From F23-D06 sp045132055 (GTDB lineage: Bacteria > Bacteroidota > Bacteroidia > Bacteroidales > WCHB1-69), in the NCBI GenBank assembly GCA_045132055.1, contig JBGURP010000033.1:325610-389609 (forward strand): a stretch of DNA of 64,000 nt. The letters are read 5' to 3'. Within the stretch, counting starts at the first letter, position 1; each line of letters opens with the position of its first letter. A model generated the notes under the pieces. That model was not told the origin of the DNA and did not search any database. It was given only the letters and a program-made list of their open reading frames with translations. The translations under genes and the position numbers were made by a program. Shown piece after piece: positions 1 through 10,825 of this stretch.

Positions 1-1246
1 AACGATGATGGGGGTTCTTTTTCAGATACTTGGCAAACAGCGCATTGTTGGCTATGACATCCACCTGCAGGTCTTTTTCTCCGCCGATGGCCAGCACCGG
101 ACACCGCATCTTTTTGATGTACGGTTTGGGATCAAAGTGAACGAAAGTGAAAAACCAAGGAGAGATGAGCTGCTGAATGACAGCGGCTTTGTGTTGTGGT
201 GTAAATTCGTACCTTTCCTGCTCCTCGGGGGTAAGCCGGCTGCAAATCTGTTCCCATTTTTGGTTGAGAATTTCCGCTGCTTCCCGTTCGTTTTTGGCTT
301 TGAGTAATGCCTGATACATTTGGTCGGACAACTTCACAGAGTTGTCTATTTCCTCGGGTGTCATGGCGCTGTCGGTCTCGTTGATGGCGCGCAGCTGGTA
401 GAGCAGTACCTCGGTGGTCTTCTGTGCGACCCCGCCAAGGGAGATGACGAAGGCTATTCGCGGATCGCGGGCGGCCACAATCTCAGATACCATGCTGCCC
501 TCACTGTGCCCTAACAATCCCACGGACACTCCTTGCAGGTCTGCGCGATGCGTGAGGGAATCCAATATCAACGTAACTCCATCGGCGAAATCGAATGTGG
601 TGGACTTGGCAAACACCGCGCGCGGGAAGTCATCGTAGCGGAACACAGCGTAACCTTGACGTGTGAGATGGTCGGCGATGAGCAGGAATGGCTTGTGCCC
701 CATGAGGGACTCATCGCGGTCTTGCCAGCCAGAGCCGGTGAGGAGGATGATGAGTGCTTTTGGAGTCTGAACAGGCATGGTCAGCGTGCCGTTGATGAGG
801 TTGTAGCGGTTGTTTTTATCCTTGATGTGAATCTCTTCCTCGCGATAAGGGTAGGGCGGTTGCGGGGTTTGCGGGCGGCGGATGACCTTGCGCTCGTGCC
901 CACGCTCGAAAGTCAAATCCATTTTGGAACCTTGCTTGAAAATGCCGATGATACTTTGCCCGTCAGCCGACAATCGTCCGGAGAAAGATGCACCGATGTC
1001 ACTCACTTTCCACGAGAGCGTGCTGTCCTCCCACTGGGATTCGTCGGTGGCAATGTCCATGTAGTACTGGTCGGGACTGTCCATCACCACACGCAGCGTG
1101 TCATAGTCCATGTCCACCAACATGCCGATGGTAAGCGAGTCGGTTTTAGACACATGCAGCATTCCCTGCCAATAGCCAGAGATGTTTTGCGCTGAAACGG
1201 AAAATCCAAACAGCAGAAAAAGGATGGTGGTGAGGGAGCGGAACAT
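1..1246 (-). CDS. Secreted alpha/beta hydrolase (3' end off window)
   Basis: The reading frame starts at an ATG at 1246 on the minus strand and stays open to the window edge (415 codons), so the C-terminus is missing. The first 20 residues form a signal peptide ending in SVSAQ. A beta-rich region of about 140 residues follows, then an alpha/beta-hydrolase domain: a TGSGW oxyanion-type loop at about residue 170 and the nucleophile elbow LLGHSEG with Ser near residue 248. A candidate catalytic Asp lies in GGEKDLQV near residue 392. The catalytic His should lie beyond the window. The family includes periplasmic esterases and peptidase-like hydrolases; the substrate cannot be inferred. The 76-bp gap to the DUF819 gene upstream on the same strand holds only AATTGAGAATT and TTCAAGG type heptad repeats, so co-transcription is possible. 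Confidence 0.85.
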   Translation of the reverse strand, partial: MFRSLTTILFLLFGFSVSAQNISGYWQGMLHVSKTDSLTIGMLVDMDYDTLRVVMDSPDQYYMDIATDESQWEDSTLSWKVSDIGASFSGRLSADGQSIIGIFKQGSKMDLTFERGHERKVIRRPQTPQPPYPYREEEIHIKDKNNRYNLINGTLTMPVQTPKALIILLTGSGWQDRDESLMGHKPFLLIADHLTRQGYAVFRYDDFPRAVFAKSTTFDFADGVTLILDSLTHRADLQGVSVGLLGHSEGSMVSEIVAARDPRIAFVISLGGVAQKTTEVLLYQLRAINETDSAMTPEEIDNSVKLSDQMYQALLKAKNEREAAEILNQKWEQICSRLTPEEQERYEFTPQHKAAVIQQLISPWFFTFVHFDPKPYIKKMRCPVLAIGGEKDLQVDVIANNALFAKYLKKNPHHR

Positions 1247-1261
1247 GGGAATTAAGAATTA

Positions 1262-1322
1262 TGAATTGAGAATTGAAAATTGAAAATGATGTATTTTGAA
1301 CTTTAAACCTTGAACCTTGAAC
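1262..1322. repeat. Intergenic low-complexity heptad repeats
   Basis: Two period-7 tracts adjoin: variants of AATTGAGAATTGAAAATT, then variants of AACCTTG. They fill the gap between the DUF819 stop codon and the hydrolase start. Similar AATTGAGAATT tracts occur at about 23083-23100 and inside the coding sequence at about 4893-4920. Confidence 0.6.
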
Positions 1323-2492
1323 TTATATACCGCTTGCTAACAATGTGTACATGGCCAAGCCCAAGTAGTTGCCTACCGCGTAGCCTAACAGCCCGATGGC
1401 AATGCCTGGAAGAATGATACTTTTGTCCTTAAGGGCCGCGGCAACCATCGGCACAAACGGAGGCGAGTTGATGAACGCGATGGACGCCGCCATCGTCAGG
1501 GCTCCGTCCACCTTGAGCAGGCGGGCAAACAGAAATTGCAGAATCAGCGAGCCGAATACTGCAAAGGCGATGTAGTAGAGGATGAAAAGATATCTGGAGA
1601 GTTCCAAATCGTGGACATTTACCATAGTGGCCACCGCCAGACAGAAGACATAAACAAAGTACAATCCCAAGTCAAAGGTGCCTTCCAGCTTTTTTAGGGG
1701 CTTCCAGAATGAAAGCGCGATGGAGATGGTGGTGATGGCAAGTATGATGACCGCTGTGTTGTTTTCGATAGGGATGAGCAAGGAGATTCCGTAGGCTATG
1801 GCTGCAATGATGAGGGCTGTCAAAATGCCGAGGCCTCGGTTTAGCAATTTCTTGGAGAAAGATTTTGGTTGTTCTTCTTCTGTTTCACTGCTGGTGATTT
1901 CATCTGAAAGTGCATGTTTCTGTTGTGGGAAAAGCAGGCGCACGATGCGTCGGCCGAAGAACACCACCACGATCAGGTAGAGGCCGGTGACGATGAGGTC
2001 GTAACTGGATACCAGCAGGAAGAGATTGTCGGGTAAGTCTATGGCTTTGGATACGGGAGCCAGATTGGGGATGCCGCCGATGTAGATGCCGGTCATCACC
2101 GCGCTGATTTTGGCAAAGTCGGAGGAACTCACGTCTGCAGCTGTCGCCTGTCCCCGAAAGATGAAGAATCCGGCTATCGTGACAGCCAATACGCTGAACA
2201 GTCCGATGAAAAAGGCTTTCACGGCCATGCCGGCTGATAGCCCTTTGTAGTTGCAACCTAACAGCATAAGGGGGATGGTGAGCAGCACCACCGCATTCGA
2301 CACGTCCGTGCACACGTGCATGGCCCGCTCGCTGACGTACCCGCAGTTGCCGACAATAAGACCGATGATATAGAGGATCACCATCGGGCTGATTTTGTTG
2401 ATGATGGGCCAGCGCTTGGCCATCAGTACTAATGTCAGCGGGATGCCGAAGAGGTAGAGTAGGGTGGTGATTGTGATTAGGGCAGGGGGCAT
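1323..2492 (-). CDS. DUF819 family integral membrane protein
   Basis: This is a polytopic membrane protein of 389 residues with about ten hydrophobic segments. It matches the DUF819 (YjcL-like) family: paired membrane halves, the segment ISAVMTGIYIGGIPNLAPVS characteristic of the family near the middle, and a conserved INSPPFVP segment near the C-terminus. The family is presumed to be transporters of unknown substrate. The frame is open upstream to 2603, but the TACTTTTG promoter element at 2510-2517 lies inside that extension. I therefore start at ATG 2492, where the sequence MPPALITITTLLYLFGIPL begins the first membrane helix. The gene is divergent from dnaK. Confidence 0.85.
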   Translation of the reverse strand: MPPALITITTLLYLFGIPLTLVLMAKRWPIINKISPMVILYIIGLIVGNCGYVSERAMHVCTDVSNAVVLLTIPLMLLGCNYKGLSAGMAVKAFFIGLFSVLAVTIAGFFIFRGQATAADVSSSDFAKISAVMTGIYIGGIPNLAPVSKAIDLPDNLFLLVSSYDLIVTGLYLIVVVFFGRRIVRLLFPQQKHALSDEITSSETEEEQPKSFSKKLLNRGLGILTALIIAAIAYGISLLIPIENNTAVIILAITTISIALSFWKPLKKLEGTFDLGLYFVYVFCLAVATMVNVHDLELSRYLFILYYIAFAVFGSLILQFLFARLLKVDGALTMAASIAFINSPPFVPMVAAALKDKSIILPGIAIGLLGYAVGNYLGLAMYTLLASGI

Positions 2493-2509
2493 AGCATCAA
2501 ATTTGGCCG

Positions 2510-2517
2510 CAAAAGTA
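2510..2517 (-). promoter_or_regulatory. -7 promoter element of DUF819 gene
   Basis: TACTTTTG on the minus strand matches the Bacteroidota TAnnTTTG box. It ends 17 nt before ATG 2492 and excludes the longer upstream start. No clear -33 TTTG was found at the ideal spacing. Confidence 0.6.
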
Positions 2518-2674
2518 GTGTTTTTTATTGCAATTCCTCTCTGCCAATTTGTCAGCAGAATGTGTATGATAATTTTTGGCACGGTTGTTGTTTTATGTTT
2601 CACGTCGCTTTGAACCGATATGATTCAGGGCGCGAGTAAAAAACTGAAATAATAACAATTAAATAAACATCAAA

Positions 2675-4624
<1,950 letters not shown>

Positions 4625-4633
4625 TGTTTGTAA

Positions 4634-4653
4634 AGGCGCACGGCCGTGCGCCT
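4634..4653. repeat. Perfect 20-bp palindrome (REP-like)
   Basis: AGGCGCACGGCCGTGCGCCT is a perfect palindrome 9 bp after the dnaK stop. Its core GCGCACGGCCGTGCGC is closely related to the palindrome at 30094-30113 and to three copies inside the gene at 16625-17137. No T-run follows, so it is not itself a canonical terminator. Confidence 0.75.
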
Positions 4654-4668
4654 CTGCATAAAAACACT

Positions 4669-4702
4669 AAACGGACACCGATTATTCGATGCCCGTTTTT
4701 TA
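4669..4702 (+). terminator. Intrinsic terminator after dnaK
   Basis: An imperfect hairpin with outer stem AAACGG/CCGTTT is followed by TTTTTATT. It lies between convergent dnaK and the FG-GAP gene and may serve both strands. Confidence 0.6.
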
Positions 4703-4725
4703 TTGTCCGATATTGCCTTTAGAAA

Positions 4726-6948
4726 TTATTGTTTGATAACGCGTTTGGTCACCATGCCCTTTTCTGTCATGACGCGGAAAAAGTAAACTCCGGGAGCGTT
4801 TCCCGAAAGGTCAAGCTCGGCCATGTTGCCGTCAACCTTGACAGTCATGATCAGCTTGCCATACACATCGAAAACCTCCACATTTTCAATGCTCGATTCT
4901 GCATTCTCAATTCTCAATTTTCCTGAGGTCGGGTTGGGGTAGGCGCTTAGGGTGTGCCGCGCATACGAGGGTGTGCCTGATTCGTGTGTGACAGGGCTGC
5001 GGCCGCTCAAATAGGCTGCCCCGCCGGCATAGTTGCCCACGATGAGGTCGGGGTAAGAGTCGTTGTCAATGCGTGCAATCGCGGCGGCGGTGCGTCGGCC
5101 CTCGCGCAAGGGCGTGGCACAATGCTGGCAGTCGCTGTCGGCGCTTTCATAAACCATCCCGTCGCAAGTGTAGTGGCCCAACGGGTCTTCGTCAATGCCG
5201 TTATAGTAGAAAATTTGCCCCTGCTCGCTGCCGCAGAATAGCACAGTGCCGTGCAACGAGTCTCGGTACAGACAGGGAACGCTGTAGCCAAAATACGACA
5301 ACTCGGGATTGCGTACGTCCACGCCGCCCAGCGAGTCGGTGACGAATATAAAGTCTGTGGTTCCGCAAGTGCCGATGTTTTGGTAGTAACTCAGCATCCC
5401 GCGCTGGTTGCCGATGATGAGGTCGTTACGTCCGTCACCCTCCAGATCGAAAAACACAGGAGTGCTGAATTTGCCCACATCAATGTTGAGGTAGTCTGGA
5501 TATATCTCGCCTCCGTTGCTAGTCAGCCTTTGGTGCGGCACGAGCAACAGGGTGCCGTCTTCTTGCCCGCAGAGCATATCTGTTTGCCCGTCGCAGGTGA
5601 AATCGCCGAAGGTGGGATGCAAAGCATGGAGGTTGAGCGCTTTCAACTGGCCGAAGTCTTCATCTTGCAGTTGGAAAACAGGTTGCGATGGCGTGCCTGT
5701 GTTTTGATAATACTGGATAGATGAAGAAAAATAGGATGTCAGAAATCCATTGATATACTGTGCACTGTCGAAGCTGCCATAGTTGGCAAGGAAAAGATCC
5801 TGCAAGCCATCACCGTTCCAGTCGAAAAGTACCGGATGGCAGCCGCTGCCCACATCCAGCATCTCTTCTTGCAAAAAAGCGGTGCTGGTGAGGGTGAATT
5901 GCTGCAGAAGTGTGTCGTAATCATATCGCCACACACTGTTCATGTCCTGCGATTTTCCCAGTGCGGGATCAGAAGGCGACACGATCAGCGATGGAGAGTT
6001 TTGCTCCGGAAGAGAAATGAGTGCTGCCGCAGGCATGGAAAACAGGTGCACCGGAGCACCAGCGGGAAACGCCGTGTTCTGCTCGGTCATGCGAGCTTCC
6101 TGCATTGTGCCATGGTTGTAGAGTACAATCAGGTTGGGGTAGTCGATGTCGCCTATCAGGATGTCGGGCAGCCCGTTATGGTCGAAGTCGTGCAGCAGCA
6201 TGGAAGAACCCGTATGGCGCGTGTGCCCGCCATCGTCACCCTCCTTGCTGTTGCAGTCAGAGAAAAGTGTGATGGCATTGTTGTCACCGGCCTCCTCGAA
6301 GTGTCCCCAACATTCGGATTCCAGACGGAAATCAAACACCTCAGGATTGTCGCTGTAGTTGCGCAAATGATGAACATATTTCCCCAATACCCAGAAATTC
6401 AGGAGATCTAAGTGCCCATCCTGATCGATGTCTTCTACAATTAGATAATCGTCCGGCGAAGCGAAGATATTGACGTAACCATTGTAGTAATAGGCTTGTA
6501 ACTGTTCCGTGATTAGCTGGAATTCTAATTGTTCGTCGGAAATGTTTTTGAATACCCGCACACCAGCCAGCCCGTAGGTGAAAATGTCGGGTTTTCCATC
6601 GAAGTTAAAGTCTCGCAGAATTACCCAGTCATGTAATTCGGGGAAGGATTTGGCGTATTGTGGCGCATAGAGGTAGCGGTTGTCGCATCGCAGGAAGGTC
6701 AGAATCCGGTTGCCATGCTTCTCGAAAGCCATCAAATCGTTTACCCCGTCCAGGTCCAGATCTATTTCGGAGAAATGCACAGCATTCATGCCTCCTGCCC
6801 ACACCATGGCAAGTGTGTCGGGTGTATTGACAGATACGGAGCAGGAATTGCGGTAAAAACTGAAATCTTCTGTTACATACTGGGCTTTTGCCTCAATCAT
6901 GAGACAGAGGCAGCAGAGGAATAGACAGAGATTCTGAAAGGCTTTCAT
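4726..6948 (-). CDS. FG-GAP/VCBS-repeat secreted protein with T9SS type A sorting domain
   Basis: Predicted cell-surface or secreted protein of 740 residues. A signal peptide (residues 1-22, ending IEAKAQ) is followed by about eight FG-GAP-type repeats with Ca-binding cores such as DLDLDGVND (about 65), DFNFDGKPD, DIDQDGHLD, DFDHNGLPD, DWNGDGLQD, DLEGDGRND and DNDSYPD (about 636). This is consistent with an integrin-alpha-like beta-propeller. The last about 75 residues form a Por/T9SS type A C-terminal domain (YPNPTSGKL ... GVYFFRVMTEKG ... KRVIKQ). The start is 8 nt downstream of the M23 peptidase stop, so the two are co-transcribed. Part of the sorting domain (RIENAESSIENVE) is encoded by an ATTCTCA-type heptad repeat. 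The ligand is unknown. Confidence 0.9.
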   Translation of the reverse strand: MKAFQNLCLFLCCLCLMIEAKAQYVTEDFSFYRNSCSVSVNTPDTLAMVWAGGMNAVHFSEIDLDLDGVNDLMAFEKHGNRILTFLRCDNRYLYAPQYAKSFPELHDWVILRDFNFDGKPDIFTYGLAGVRVFKNISDEQLEFQLITEQLQAYYYNGYVNIFASPDDYLIVEDIDQDGHLDLLNFWVLGKYVHHLRNYSDNPEVFDFRLESECWGHFEEAGDNNAITLFSDCNSKEGDDGGHTRHTGSSMLLHDFDHNGLPDILIGDIDYPNLIVLYNHGTMQEARMTEQNTAFPAGAPVHLFSMPAAALISLPEQNSPSLIVSPSDPALGKSQDMNSVWRYDYDTLLQQFTLTSTAFLQEEMLDVGSGCHPVLFDWNGDGLQDLFLANYGSFDSAQYINGFLTSYFSSSIQYYQNTGTPSQPVFQLQDEDFGQLKALNLHALHPTFGDFTCDGQTDMLCGQEDGTLLLVPHQRLTSNGGEIYPDYLNIDVGKFSTPVFFDLEGDGRNDLIIGNQRGMLSYYQNIGTCGTTDFIFVTDSLGGVDVRNPELSYFGYSVPCLYRDSLHGTVLFCGSEQGQIFYYNGIDEDPLGHYTCDGMVYESADSDCQHCATPLREGRRTAAAIARIDNDSYPDLIVGNYAGGAAYLSGRSPVTHESGTPSYARHTLSAYPNPTSGKLRIENAESSIENVEVFDVYGKLIMTVKVDGNMAELDLSGNAPGVYFFRVMTEKGMVTKRVIKQ

Positions 6949-6956
6949 GGCGATTG

Positions 6957-7913
6957 CTATCTGACACGCAGGCGTTGGCCTTCGCGGATGAAATCGCTTC
7001 TCAAGTGGTTCAGCTTTTTGATTTTGGAGACAGTAGTGTGGTATTTTTGCGCGATTTTACCCAAATTGTCGCCTTTGCGCACTTTGTAATAGGCAGTGGC
7101 AGTCTGCGGTTTGGCAGGAGCGGCTTGTGTGGGGTCGCTTTGCACGGGAGTGGGGGTAGAAACACTATAACCTGAAACATACATGGTGTCGTACTTCAGC
7201 TTAAAGTTCTCGAAGTCCACCAGACGGTTTGGGTTGATGTCCTGACCTAAATAGCGGATTTCAAAGTGAAGATGGGAACCGTAGGAACGTCCAGTGTTGC
7301 CGCCAAGACCGATAATCTCGCCCGCGTGTACCATCTGTCCGGGGTTGACCAGTCTGCGTGAGAGATGGGCATAGTAGGTTTCCAGCCCATTGTCATGGCG
7401 GATGACGATGAGGTTGCCATATCCGCCGGTATTGCTGCCCTTGGAAATGCGCACTTGACCGTCCCAAGCAGCGGCCACGGGTGTGCCAGTGGGATAGCCC
7501 AAATCGACGCCACGGTGCATGCGTCGACGACGCCAGCCATAGTCGGAAGTCTTCCGGAAGTTGGCAGGATGATGGTAGCCGTCCAAAACTATGGTGTCGC
7601 GAGGCGTTGAGCCAACGTGATTGTAGTGAATACGGATGATGTCGAAGTTCTGGTAGCGGCCGTAACCGGGCATCCAGTTGAAATAGGTGAACAGCATGCC
7701 GTCGCCGTGGTCCACGTTGTCCAATGAGGCCAAATCCTCGTCAAAATTCAGCTTGTCGCCAAGCGTATCCTCCGGAATGGCAGAATCGATGTGGGCAGTG
7801 TCGTTCACCACACTGAACTGGATGTGATTTTCCTGTGCGTAGGCATGGCCACATAAGACAATAACAAAAAATAAATTCAATACTATATGTATAGTAAGAC
7901 GAGATTTTTTCAT
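6957..7913 (-). CDS. Secreted M23 family metallopeptidase with LysM domain
   Basis: Peptidoglycan endopeptidase-like protein of 318 residues. The signal peptide ends at about residue 27 (HAYAQ). The LytM/M23 domain (about 130-240) retains the zinc ligands HRGVDLG (H and D) and HLHFE. A C-terminal LysM domain (about 272-318, YYKVRKGDNLGKIAQKY) should anchor it to peptidoglycan. All catalytic ligands are present, so it is likely active rather than an EnvC-type activator. It is the middle gene of a minus-strand operon: small lipoprotein, 27 bp, this gene, 8 bp, FG-GAP/T9SS protein. Confidence 0.93.
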   Translation of the reverse strand: MKKSRLTIHIVLNLFFVIVLCGHAYAQENHIQFSVVNDTAHIDSAIPEDTLGDKLNFDEDLASLDNVDHGDGMLFTYFNWMPGYGRYQNFDIIRIHYNHVGSTPRDTIVLDGYHHPANFRKTSDYGWRRRRMHRGVDLGYPTGTPVAAAWDGQVRISKGSNTGGYGNLIVIRHDNGLETYYAHLSRRLVNPGQMVHAGEIIGLGGNTGRSYGSHLHFEIRYLGQDINPNRLVDFENFKLKYDTMYVSGYSVSTPTPVQSDPTQAAPAKPQTATAYYKVRKGDNLGKIAQKYHTTVSKIKKLNHLRSDFIREGQRLRVR

Positions 7914-7940
7914 AAGTAAATAAAATAATAACCGAATCGG

Positions 7941-8162
7941 TTAGCGGTTGTGACTTCTGCGGGTGTTGTGCTTGCGTATGTGATACGTGGTAGTCTGCGA
8001 GGTGGTGGCGTTCCACTTCGGCTGGTGGCGGGTTCTCTTCTTGCTGTACTCCACCTTGGATTTCGTACTACCTTGGGAAGTGCTGCAGGATGAGAAAGAT
8101 ACCATAAACACAACACATAAGATGACCGTGATTATATACAAAAAGGATTTTTTCTTACCCAT
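7941..8162 (-). CDS. Small basic lipoprotein, function unknown
   Basis: This 73-residue protein starts at ATG 8162 (MGKKKSFLYIITVILCVVF). The frame is open further upstream, but the promoter box at 8183-8190 excludes that. An N-terminal hydrophobic helix ends in a lipobox SFSSC with Cys near residue 26. The short mature part is rich in Ser, Thr, Arg, Lys and His (for example RKHNTRRSHNR at the end). No family is recognised. It opens the operon containing the M23 peptidase and the FG-GAP protein. The basic tail could contact peptidoglycan or DNA, but that is speculation. Confidence 0.65.
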   Translation of the reverse strand: MGKKKSFLYIITVILCVVFMVSFSSCSTSQGSTKSKVEYSKKRTRHQPKWNATTSQTTTYHIRKHNTRRSHNR

Positions 8163-8182
8163 TGTTCCAAATTTTAAGGCCG

Positions 8183-8190
8183 CAAATATA
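8183..8190 (-). promoter_or_regulatory. -7 promoter element, lipoprotein-M23-FG-GAP operon
   Basis: TATATTTG on the minus strand matches TAnnTTTG. It ends 20 nt before ATG 8162. Confidence 0.6.
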
Positions 8191-8295
8191 CAATATTCTT
8201 GGCAAACCAAGCTTTGTTTTAACGATTTTTAATCTGAAATATTGCATAATGTGCTGCTGGTCAATAATATTTTATCTTTACTACCTTCCCTAAAT

Positions 8296-8327
8296 CTATA
8301 ATCTCTCATCTCTAATCTCTCATCTCT
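8296..8327. repeat. Period-7 tract (CTCATCT/CTAATCT)
   Basis: Four to five degenerate heptads of TCTAATC/TCTCATC lie between the divergent lipoprotein and recQ promoters. This is the same family as the tracts at 18782, 23112, 25118, 52087 and 53761. It is the only copy not directly at a gene end. Confidence 0.75.
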
Positions 8328-8333
8328 TTTCCG

Positions 8334-8341
8334 TATCTTTG
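8334..8341 (+). promoter_or_regulatory. -7 promoter element of recQ
   Basis: TATCTTTG ends 10 nt before ATG 8352, giving a very short or leaderless transcript. Confidence 0.65.
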
Positions 8342-8351
8342 CACCCGCTTT

Positions 8352-10238
8352 ATGGGACGGATTCATCAGATATTGAAACAATATTGGGGCTATGACAGTT
8401 TTCGCCCGATGCAGGAGGATATCATCCTCTCCGTGCTGGAAGGCCGCGATACACTTGCCCTGCTGCCCACTGGTGGCGGCAAATCGATTTGTTTCCAAGT
8501 GCCTGCCATGGCGCTGGAGGGCCTTTGCATTGTGGTGTCTCCGCTCATCGCTCTGATGAAGGACCAAGTGGCCCATCTCAAAGCCAAGGGCATCAAGGCT
8601 ACTGCACTCTATTCCGGCATGTCTTACAATGAGATACAAGATGCTGTGCAGAATGTGATGTTCGATCCCGAGTACCGTTTCCTCTATGTGTCGCCCGAGC
8701 GGCTCCAGACCGACATGTTTCGCGTGAATTTGGAGAAGATGCCGGTGAAGATGATTGCAGTGGACGAAGCGCACTGTATCTCGCAATGGGGTTATGACTT
8801 CCGTCCGCCTTATCTGGAAATCGCCAACATAAGAAAAATATTTCCTCAGGCTCCTGTGCTGGCCCTCACCGCAACAGCCACGCCCGAAGTGGTAAGTGAT
8901 ATCCAGCGCAGACTGGAATTCAAGTCTGAAAATGTCTTCCAGAAAAGTTTTAAACGGGATAACCTGACCTATTTCGTGGTGAAAGAGGAGGATAAGCACG
9001 GGCGTATGCTGCGCATCATGCAGCGCTATCCAGGTACGGGCATCGTGTATGTGCGCAATCGCCGCAAGACGGCCGAAGTGGCTGAATTCCTCTGTCAAAA
9101 TGGCATAACGGCCGATTTCTACCACGCCGGCCTCCCGCCTAAGGAACGCGACCGAAAACAGGAAGACTGGATGATAGGGAAGACCCGTGTCATCGTGGCA
9201 ACCAATGCCTTCGGTATGGGCATCGACAAGCCGGATGTGCGCTTTGTGGTGCATATCGATGTGCCCGATTGTCTGGAGGCCTACTTCCAGGAGGCGGGTC
9301 GTGGCGGCCGCGACGAAAAGCCCTCCGTGGCCATACTCCTGTATGACGCGAACGACCTGCGACAACTTTCCCGCAATCTCACCATGTCGTTCCCGCCATT
9401 GGAAACCATCCGGGAGGTGTATGACGACCTGTGCCAGCATTATTACATTGAAATGGGTTCTGGCAAGAACACCATAAAGCCCTTTTACTTGGAGCAACAC
9501 GCCCGCCGCATGAAAATGGATCCCGTGCAATTGTTCAATGCAGTAAGGTTTTTGGAAAAAGCAGGTGTGATTGCGCTCTCCGAACATTTGCGAGATACTT
9601 CTCAGCTGCACTTCAAGCTAAATGGTGACGAATTGATGGATTTTGAGGACAATCATCCTGATTTGGCAGAGCTTGTCAAGTTGCTGTTGCGTTCCTACGG
9701 CGGCCTGTTCACCCAGTACGTCAAAATTGACGAGCATCTGATTGCCGCCCGCGCGGGCCTGACGCTGGAAGAGACAACAGTACAACTTCAGACACTGCAT
9801 CAAGCTGGGGTTGTCTCTTACCAGCCGCAAAGCGATATTCCGCTCATCGTGTTTTTGCAAGACCGTATTCCCGAGAATCATATCTATTTCGATCCATCTG
9901 TATATGATGTCCAAAAGAAAAAAGCGCAGGAGCGGGTGGAGGCGGTACGCGCGTATGTCACCTCTCAAGACGAGTGTCGCAGCCGGTTGCTGTTAAGCTA
10001 TTTCGGTGAAACAGACAGTACGGCGTGCGGAGAGTGTGACGTGTGCAGGAAAAACACGCATGGTGCGGTCAATGAGCAGGAATTTCAAAAACTGTCACGG
10101 AAAATACTCCGCCTGCATCGGCAAGGTTTGTCAAAGAAGATAATCCTTGAGCAACTCGCTGCCCAGGAGGATGAAGAGCGTGTTCTTTTTGTAATGCGTT
10201 GGTTGATAGATAATAACGCTATCAAGGTTCAAAAATAA
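8352..10238 (+). CDS. recQ: ATP-dependent DNA helicase RecQ
   Basis: 3'-5' SF2 DNA helicase for recombination repair, 628 residues. The N-terminal helicase domain has Walker A LLPTGGGKS (about 38-46), the DEAH box VDEAHCISQWG (about 140) and motif III ALTATATPE. The second RecA lobe has ATNAFGMGIDKPDVRFV and the Arg-finger motif VI QEAGRGGRDE. An RQC zinc-binding region follows with Cys at C..Y, CGECDVC (about 540-565). The C-terminus ends in about 50 helical residues and a complete HRDC domain is not evident. The start ATG is fixed by the promoter just upstream. A 460-residue antisense frame over the 5' half is a shadow. Confidence 0.96.
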   Translation: MGRIHQILKQYWGYDSFRPMQEDIILSVLEGRDTLALLPTGGGKSICFQVPAMALEGLCIVVSPLIALMKDQVAHLKAKGIKATALYSGMSYNEIQDAVQNVMFDPEYRFLYVSPERLQTDMFRVNLEKMPVKMIAVDEAHCISQWGYDFRPPYLEIANIRKIFPQAPVLALTATATPEVVSDIQRRLEFKSENVFQKSFKRDNLTYFVVKEEDKHGRMLRIMQRYPGTGIVYVRNRRKTAEVAEFLCQNGITADFYHAGLPPKERDRKQEDWMIGKTRVIVATNAFGMGIDKPDVRFVVHIDVPDCLEAYFQEAGRGGRDEKPSVAILLYDANDLRQLSRNLTMSFPPLETIREVYDDLCQHYYIEMGSGKNTIKPFYLEQHARRMKMDPVQLFNAVRFLEKAGVIALSEHLRDTSQLHFKLNGDELMDFEDNHPDLAELVKLLLRSYGGLFTQYVKIDEHLIAARAGLTLEETTVQLQTLHQAGVVSYQPQSDIPLIVFLQDRIPENHIYFDPSVYDVQKKKAQERVEAVRAYVTSQDECRSRLLLSYFGETDSTACGECDVCRKNTHGAVNEQEFQKLSRKILRLHRQGLSKKIILEQLAAQEDEERVLFVMRWLIDNNAIKVQK

Positions 10239-10300
10239 TTTTTTTGATGTAACATTTGCTGTAGAGAATGCGACATTTCTGATGTGAGATGATTTTTTAT

Positions 10301-10331
10301 TTTGGTCGTTTCACATAAAATGTTATTTTTG
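10301..10331 (+). promoter_or_regulatory. Complete -33/-7 promoter of secreted-protein operon
   Basis: TTTG at 10301-10304, a 19-nt spacer, then TATTTTTG at 10324-10331. This is the best match in the window to the two-part Bacteroidota promoter, and it lies 25 nt before ATG 10357. Confidence 0.75.
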
Positions 10332-10356
10332 CAGGTTTTAAAGTAAAAATGAAATT

Positions 10357-10806
10357 ATGAAAAAGACTATCCTATTATTTTTTGCCCTTGGGATGCTGTT
10401 GACAGGGTACAGCCAATATCTGAAGCCCAAGAGTGAATTCGTGCTGAATGACAGAATGTACGAAATTTTCTCGAAGGCAGATATTGAGAAGATGTACAAT
10501 GAAGATTTTGAGAATTTGTTCCGCCAGAACTTCAAGATGAGCTATTTTGCCCGTGTGGCTGGAAAGAGTGTGGAAAATGGCCAAATGCTCGGCTACATTG
10601 AGGAATACGCCAAGCCTGGAGTGGTTGTGGATGAAGCTCGTATCATTCGGGAGGGCGGTCTTAACCCATTCGATTTCTCATTTCCTCAGGATGAGAATCA
10701 AACGAATGTAATCCGTATGCATACACCTGACCATTTTGTGGTGATTCTTTCGAAACGCGATTATGCCGAGATGGAACAGGCCAATCTCAAACAGTTTGAT
10801 TATTAA
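10357..10806 (+). CDS. Small secreted protein, function unknown
   Basis: A 149-residue protein with a signal peptide (residues 1-19, ending TGYSQ) and a soluble acidic mature part with no Cys. I recognise no family. It has a strong promoter and is followed after 19 nt by the CUB/P-domain T9SS protein, so the two form an operon. It may be a partner or periplasmic accessory of that surface protein; this is inferred from position only. Confidence 0.75.
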   Translation: MKKTILLFFALGMLLTGYSQYLKPKSEFVLNDRMYEIFSKADIEKMYNEDFENLFRQNFKMSYFARVAGKSVENGQMLGYIEEYAKPGVVVDEARIIREGGLNPFDFSFPQDENQTNVIRMHTPDHFVVILSKRDYAEMEQANLKQFDY

Positions 10807-10825
10807 CAGATAGAATTTTGCTGTT

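Noticed and set aside
2493..2603. 37-residue N-terminal extension of the DUF819 protein
   Set aside because: A -7 promoter element lies within it, and the first membrane helix begins just after the downstream ATG.
8229..9611. 460-codon open frame on the minus strand
   Set aside because: It lies antisense to recQ, has His/Leu-rich composition typical of a reverse-strand shadow, no signal or domain, and overlaps the recQ promoter.
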